A stretch of DNA of 57,185 bases from Bacteroidales bacterium (GTDB lineage: Bacteria > Bacteroidota > Bacteroidia > Bacteroidales > UBA10428): NCBI GenBank assembly GCA_016934395.1, contig JAFGSZ010000141.1:1-57185 (forward strand). Reading direction: 5' to 3'. The first letter of the stretch is position 1; each line of letters starts with the position of its first letter. The notes beneath the pieces are model-generated. The model worked only from the letters and a program-made list of their open reading frames with translations, was not told the DNA's origin and ran no database searches. Both the position numbers and the translations under genes were made by a program. This document shows, piece after piece, positions 52,543-57,185 of the stretch.

Positions 52543-54920
52543 TTCTTGGATTTTTTTGAATAGTATTTATATTTTTTCTGATAATAACTCCCGTTTATAG
52601 CAACATCGTTTAGTAACAAACATAAATCAGGTATCTTCTTTTCTTCAATGTCTTTCAGTATTGAAATCATATGCTTTTTAGGTGTATATTTTTGCCTAAC
52701 AACATATACATTTAAATCGGAATATTTAAATAGCTGGAAGGTATCTGTAACCAAACCAACAGGAGAACAATCAATTATTATATAATCATATTTGCTTTTT
52801 AATTCGGTAAATAATTGGTCTGTTTTACCGGAGCGCATTAATTCAACCGGATTTGGAGGTATAGGCCCTGCTGAAATAAAATCTAAATTGTCGAATCGAG
52901 TTGAAGTCATAATATCATCAAAATTCGCTTTATTAATGAAATAAGAACTGGTTCCTAAAATATTCTCCACTCCAATATATTCATGCAGTTTTGGTTTACG
53001 TAAATCAAAATCTATAAGAATTGTTTTATGGTTAAATAACGACAAACCAATTGCAATATTTAATGCACTAAATGATTTTCCCTCACCGGAAACCGTGGAG
53101 GTTACTAATATGACTTTATTCTGTTCCCCTTTCAGGTAAAAATCCAGGTTTGTGCGTATTGAACGAAACGATTCAGCGACCATAGAATTTGGTTTATCAA
53201 CAAGAATCGCCATAGAATTTCTGGAAGATTTGTGCGCCACTCCACCCAATAAGGGGAGGTTACTGATTGACCGAAGCATAGACTCATCTGTAACCGATTC
53301 ATCCATTGTTTCCCTAAACCAGAAAAACATATTAGGTAAAATTATTCCCAGTAAAAATCCCAGAAACAGATTTAATTGTTTTTTAGGGGAAATAGGTTCA
53401 ATACTGTTAAGCCTTGAGGGTTCTATAATTTCGGTATCAGGTAAATTTGACGCCTTTACAATTTGTGCCTCAGCTCTTTTCTGCAACAAAAAGGTGTAAA
53501 TGTTATCATTGATTTTAAATTTTCTTTCAATACCAACGAGTTGTCTTTCTGTACCTGGCAGGCGGTTTATCTCTCTATTTAAATTCTGGAGCTTATTATT
53601 TATAGATGTTAGTGAAATTGCATGGGTATTTATTAAATACTTTACATTTTCAGCAAGTGTCTTTTTTAAAATTTCAATTCTATTTGACAAGGAAGAAAAA
53701 TAAGGACTCTTATCCTGATTATTTTTTAATAAATTATTTTTTTCGGTATTTAACGAGATCAGGTCCTGCATTATATTGCTTAAAACCGGATCATCAACTC
53801 CCATTGATGAAGGAACCGGAAGATCAAATACCTCTTTGTTCTTGTCAAGGTAATCGTCAATATACTTATAATAGTCCGCTTTCGTCTGAAGTTGGTTTTT
53901 CTGGTCTTCCAGCAATTGAATCATATCATAAATCCTGTCTGCTTTTGAACTAATGTCTAAAACCTGATGACTGGACCTGAAGTTTTCAAGATTTCTTTCT
54001 GTATAGGTTAATGAATCCTCTATATCGCTGAGTTGATTATCAATATACATAATCGTATTTTCAGCAGTAAAATTCTTTTTATCCAGATTTCGCTGCAAAT
54101 AAGCTTCTGTTAATGAATTTATAAAATCAATACCTTTACGATCATTTGTCATTCTTACTGCAATACTTGCAGCATCAACCTCTTCATTAACAGCAGTTAC
54201 TTTTAATGTTTTTTGGTAAAAATATACCAGTGATTTAATATCATTAAAATGAAAATAATAATTCGATTTATCATCAAAATGGTACAAGGTTTCTACATTT
54301 AGCAGTACCTTAAAATTATAATTATCACCCTTAATGGTTTCTCCATAATTATAGATTAAATCGAGGTTCACTTCATCTATAATTCCTGCTACTTTATCCT
54401 CTTCATAATTATAAAGATTTATTTCTCCTTTCTTTTCACATTTAATCCTGAACGATTTTTCATCAATGGGGATAATTCTGAATTTTACACCCAGGGGTTG
54501 CGGGACAGATGGCTCAAAATCAATAGTAAATGGGGACTCTTTATATAATTCTGTTGGTTTTAAAAGATATTTTTTATAATAACTTACTTCGAATTCATTA
54601 ATTTTTAAAGCATTGTATATTAATTGCGACGATTTAAAAAACAACATTTGGTTTTGAAGGTTTCTACCTGTTGCAAAAAAAGAAAAGGATTGAAACATGG
54701 CTTGTGATGGGTCCGGCACTGAATTATTACCTTTATCTTCATTAACTAAAATGGTTGTTCCGGCTTCATAAACCGGTTCGCTGGTCCAATTAATAAATAA
54801 CGCGCACAGCACAGTTATAAAAACTGAAATAACAAATACATACCAGTAATTAATCATTCTGTTAAAGAACTTCTTAATGAAGAATATTTCAGTGTTTTCG
54901 TTTGATCTAAAGTTTTCCAT
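52539..54920 (-). CDS. Wzc-type tyrosine autokinase / chain-length regulator
   Basis: 793 residues starting at the ATG at 54918-54920; the frame opens at a TTG four codons earlier. Domains in order: Wzz segment with first membrane helix (about 27-45), periplasmic coiled coils (about 270-450), a GNVR-like region, second membrane helix (about 495-515), then a BY-kinase domain. The kinase has Walker A STVSGEGKS (608-616), Walker A' ILIDFD (634-639), Walker B near 713-719, and a C-terminal tyrosine cluster (Y779, Y780, Y784, Y786, Y787). It controls EPS chain length and export with the outer-membrane lipoprotein at 37799-38566. It is the first gene of the EPS operon, after a long upstream region. 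Confidence 0.95.
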   Translation of the reverse strand: MENFRSNENTEIFFIKKFFNRMINYWYVFVISVFITVLCALFINWTSEPVYEAGTTILVNEDKGNNSVPDPSQAMFQSFSFFATGRNLQNQMLFFKSSQLIYNALKINEFEVSYYKKYLLKPTELYKESPFTIDFEPSVPQPLGVKFRIIPIDEKSFRIKCEKKGEINLYNYEEDKVAGIIDEVNLDLIYNYGETIKGDNYNFKVLLNVETLYHFDDKSNYYFHFNDIKSLVYFYQKTLKVTAVNEEVDAASIAVRMTNDRKGIDFINSLTEAYLQRNLDKKNFTAENTIMYIDNQLSDIEDSLTYTERNLENFRSSHQVLDISSKADRIYDMIQLLEDQKNQLQTKADYYKYIDDYLDKNKEVFDLPVPSSMGVDDPVLSNIMQDLISLNTEKNNLLKNNQDKSPYFSSLSNRIEILKKTLAENVKYLINTHAISLTSINNKLQNLNREINRLPGTERQLVGIERKFKINDNIYTFLLQKRAEAQIVKASNLPDTEIIEPSRLNSIEPISPKKQLNLFLGFLLGIILPNMFFWFRETMDESVTDESMLRSISNLPLLGGVAHKSSRNSMAILVDKPNSMVAESFRSIRTNLDFYLKGEQNKVILVTSTVSGEGKSFSALNIAIGLSLFNHKTILIDFDLRKPKLHEYIGVENILGTSSYFINKANFDDIMTSTRFDNLDFISAGPIPPNPVELMRSGKTDQLFTELKSKYDYIIIDCSPVGLVTDTFQLFKYSDLNVYVVRQKYTPKKHMISILKDIEEKKIPDLCLLLNDVAINGSYYQKKYKYYSKKSKK

Positions 54921-55618
54921 ATTTTGTTTCAAAGTTTATTATTCTGATGAAGCATTATCAAGATTTTGTAAAACATAAGTAATATCTGGAAAGGTTAAAA
55001 TGGATTTATCAATTATCTAACTCAATTTAATTAACTAATCCAGTTCCGCTATAATCTATCTGGCATAATAAATTCAACCCTTTCAATTTATAAAACTTAG
55101 TTAATCCGTTCATTTATTCCAGTTATTGAAATAAAAATACTACTGAGAAATATCAACTAAAAAATATGTCCGGATGGCTCGTAAAAAAAATTAAATTGGT
55201 TTTTATCATTAGTAAATATATAGAATCATTTTATAAATAAAATATTTAACGAATAGAATTCCATATATTACTAAATTGCTCGTATTAAATGTATTATTTA
55301 AATGATAAAGTTTTTATTTATTTTAATGAACTCAAACAAAATCAACCTTACATTAAAAATAACCGTACTAATTAATTCTCCTGATAATTTACCCCAAATA
55401 TCATTTCCGGTAAATTTATGAGTGCTTTTTTAATCAAAAATTTTCGTTTTAAATCAAAATCTGAAGTTGAAATTTCTTTAATCCTGAAATTATTCTTAAT
55501 TAATAAGAAAAGTTTTTGTTTCAATATATCGGTTTATCACTTTAACAGACAGAAAAAAGTAATATTCCAGTGAAGGAATATTACTTTTATAAATTTTTGT
55601 ATTAGTTAAATATTCAAA
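54921..55618. other. Intergenic region upstream of the EPS operon
   Basis: About 700 bp, AT-rich, no open frame or tRNA. It must contain the promoter of the EPS operon, but I found no exact TAnnTTTG box on the minus strand; CAATTTATA near 55084 (read on plus) is the nearest, with one mismatch. The only strong element is the terminator at its right edge. Confidence 0.4.
55555..55588 (-). terminator. Intrinsic terminator of the repeat-rich T9SS gene
   Basis: AAAAGTAATATTCC (55555-55568) and GGAATATTACTTTT (55575-55588) form a perfect 14-bp stem with a 6-base loop. Read on the minus strand it is followed by TT, and it lies 31 bp after the stop codon of the T9SS protein. Confidence 0.85.
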
Positions 55619-57185
55619 TTATCTCAGTATAACTTTTTCTATTAAAGTATTTCCTGAGAATGTAATCTTAACCAGGTAGGTTCCACCTGATAATCCTTTA
55701 AGATTGATTTCTATCTGATTATCGGGTAATTCAACCTTATCAATCTCTAAGGTTTGTCCAAGAATATCCAGTACCTCCACGCTAATTTTATGTGAATTTT
55801 CACCGGCTAAACTCAATCTTACCTTGCCATCAGTAGGATTGGGATACAACTTAATAATTTTACTTAATTCAGATTTTACAATTCCGGTAGGTACATAATT
55901 TATAATATTTGAAGGCTCAGAACTACAATTTTCATCGTTGGTTACAATCACATAATAATTACCCGCAGAAGCCGGAATGTATTCCTGTCCGGTTGCTCCA
56001 TTTATTATTCCGTTTTCATCGTACCATTGATTACCGGCAATTGCATCCGAATACAATATATTCGCACTTTGTGTTATTGTAGGAGTAGCTGGTGTTTCAG
56101 GCTGAGCATCAATTATTACATCAGCAGATATTGCTGATACACATCCTGATTCATTGGTAACTGTAAAATTAAAGGTACCTTCCGAAAGATCTGATACTGT
56201 TGTAGTTGTTCCTGTTCCTGTTTTTGTCGTTCCACCGGGTGCTATGGTAATTGTCCAGTCTCCGGTTGAGGGTAATCCTTCCAATACTACATCACCAGTT
56301 GCGATCGCACAGGTGGGTTGGGTAATGAATCCTACTGCAGGAGTTGCCGGTATTTCTGGCTGGGCATTAATAACTACATCTGCAGATGCTTCAGAAATAC
56401 ATCCTGATTCATTTGTTACAGCGAAATTATAAGTCCCGGATGTAATCTCTGATAAGCTTATACTTGTTCCGGTTCCTGAAATAGTTTCGCCCGGATTACT
56501 TTCCAATGTCCATGATCCTGTTGAAGGTAATCCATTTAAAACAACACTTCCGGTGGACTCATCACAAGTAGGTTGAGTAATTGTGCCAACTGTTGGAGCA
56601 GAAGGTGTGGCCGGATTTGATTCAATAACTGCATCCGCCGAAGATCCTGAAGAACATCCGGATGCATTACTTACACTAAAAGTATAGGTTCCGGCTGCAA
56701 GTCCGGTTACTGTATAACTTGTTCCTGTTGATGAATATAATGCGCCTCCGGGAGATCGGGTTATTGTCCAGGTTCCTGATGACGGCAATCCGCTCAAAAT
56801 CACACTTCCGGTTGCTACAGCACAAGTAGGTTGTGATATTGTTCCAATAACAGGTGCAGACGGTGTTTCTGATATTGACACATTCAATGTCCTAACTGTT
56901 CCAGACCCGCATGTATTATTTGCGGTTATTGAAATGGTTCCACCATTAGCGCTTGCTATAACATTTATAGAAGCTGAAGTAGAATTGCCGATCCATCCCG
57001 AAGGCAAGGTCCATGTATAAGAGGTCGCTCCTGAAACAGGTGTTACACTGTAGGTCTCAGCCGATCCCTGGCATAACGAGGTAGTACCGCTTAGGGTACC
57101 TGGTTGTGCCGGTACTGTGGTTACGCTCACACTTAATGTGCGGGCAGCACTTGTACCGCATGAATTTGTCGCTGTTACCGATATC
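55619..57185 (-). CDS. Repeat-rich T9SS type A surface protein (5' part missing)
   Basis: The reading frame stays open to the window's right edge, so the start lies outside; an apparent GTG at 57130 is internal. Visible parts in order are the end of one PKD/Ig-like domain, a complete PKD-like domain (SVTPVSGATSYTWTLPSGW, then ISITANNTCGSG), three SprB-like repeats of about 86 residues, a short Ig-like segment (NQWYDENGIINGATGQEYIP) and a T9SS type A sorting domain (LYPNPTDGKVRLS to VEKVILR-like end). Proteins of this kind are exported by T9SS and anchored on the surface, often as adhesins. It has its own terminator and is separate from the EPS operon. Confidence 0.9.
   Translation of the reverse strand, partial: ISVTATNSCGTSAARTLSVSVTTVPAQPGTLSGTTSLCQGSAETYSVTPVSGATSYTWTLPSGWIGNSTSASINVIASANGGTISITANNTCGSGTVRTLNVSISETPSAPVIGTISQPTCAVATGSVILSGLPSSGTWTITRSPGGALYSSTGTSYTVTGLAAGTYTFSVSNASGCSSGSSADAVIESNPATPSAPTVGTITQPTCDESTGSVVLNGLPSTGSWTLESNPGETISGTGTSISLSEITSGTYNFAVTNESGCISEASADVVINAQPEIPATPAVGFITQPTCAIATGDVVLEGLPSTGDWTITIAPGGTTKTGTGTTTTVSDLSEGTFNFTVTNESGCVSAISADVIIDAQPETPATPTITQSANILYSDAIAGNQWYDENGIINGATGQEYIPASAGNYYVIVTNDENCSSEPSNIINYVPTGIVKSELSKIIKLYPNPTDGKVRLSLAGENSHKISVEVLDILGQTLEIDKVELPDNQIEINLKGLSGGTYLVKITFSGNTLIEKVILR
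56090..56866 (-). repeat. Three in-frame SprB-like protein repeats of about 258 bp
   Basis: Three successive units share QPTC, GSVxLxGLPSxGxW, a Gly/Thr-rich turn, then GTYxFxVxNxSGC and a closing SADxVI, each about 86 residues. Units 2 and 3 are the most alike. They are imperfect at DNA level, so the duplication is not very recent. Confidence 0.85.

Noticed and set aside
53152-53953. Three plus-strand frames of 67-115 codons
   Set aside because: They are antisense to the Wzc-type kinase gene and carry no motifs.
52539-54932. TTG at 54932 as the Wzc start
   Set aside because: An ATG four codons downstream (54920) gives the usual short cytoplasmic N-terminus, and the TTG has no supporting ribosome-binding site.
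56090-56866. Mobile-element or CRISPR-like direct repeats
   Set aside because: The repeats are in frame, about 258 bp long, imperfect and encode a protein domain.
57128-57130. GTG at 57130 as the real start of the T9SS protein
   Set aside because: The frame continues upstream with the same PKD-like sequence (SVTATNSCGTSAARTLS) and no signal peptide follows the GTG.

Overview
The window is a chromosomal segment of a Bacteroidota bacterium, most likely of the environmental Bacteroidales/Marinilabiliales type. Four things point there: type IX secretion (T9SS) sorting domains on three large surface proteins, TAnnTTTG-type -7 promoter boxes, AT-rich gene-dense DNA, and mostly weak Shine-Dalgarno sequences. 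There are no tRNA or rRNA genes, no insertion sequences and no CRISPR array. Most assignments rest on motifs read by eye.

Positions 1-21,000 hold mainly housekeeping genes: deoC, a MaoC-like hydratase, tilS, a YggS-type PLP protein, a dihydroorotate-dehydrogenase-like protein, malate dehydrogenase, an ECF sigma factor, uvrA and nth. Among them are a 1041-residue ABCG-type exporter followed by a lipoprotein/small-secreted-protein gene pair. A second, diverged copy of that pair lies at 18.7-20.0 kb. A response regulator fused to what looks like a catalytically dead SpoIIE-type phosphatase is coupled to an Omp85-like outer-membrane barrel gene.

Positions 21,100-27,900 hold an ABC-F ATPase and then an aromatic amino acid operon: pheA, DAHP synthase/chorismate mutase, aroB, aroD, aroC. 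A textbook attenuator precedes the operon. It has a promoter that matches the Bacteroidota consensus exactly (23021-23051), a 19-codon leader peptide with six Phe and three Tyr codons (23070-23129), mutually exclusive antiterminator and terminator pairings, and a strong intrinsic terminator (23165-23198). I consider this the most interesting element in the window.

Positions 27,900-32,300 hold a TPR protein, a large fibronectin-III-like protein with a T9SS type B (gliding-motility C-terminal) domain, and a DUF6702-like protein.

Positions 32,500-54,900 form an exopolysaccharide/capsule locus, almost all on the minus strand. It begins with a Wzc-type tyrosine kinase/chain-length regulator. Next come genes for a dTDP-3-amino-3,6-dideoxyhexose: two tandem FdtA-like ketoisomerases, an acetyltransferase and a DegT-type aminotransferase. 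These are followed by a Wzx flippase, a polysaccharide deacetylase, glycosyltransferases, a Wzy polymerase, an SGNH-like lipoprotein and a hexapeptide acyltransferase. Downstream are a secreted PL9-like polysaccharide lyase and, convergent to it on the plus strand, the outer-membrane export lipoprotein. A second minus-strand group (37.3-32.5 kb) encodes a large acetyltransferase-like protein, a DUF354 protein, a GT4 glycosyltransferase and a HDVD-type deacetylase-like protein. The locus therefore encodes Wzx/Wzy-dependent assembly, tailoring, export and probably trimming of a surface polymer.

The right end (55,619-57,185) is the C-terminal part of a repeat-rich T9SS-exported adhesin-like protein that runs off the window.
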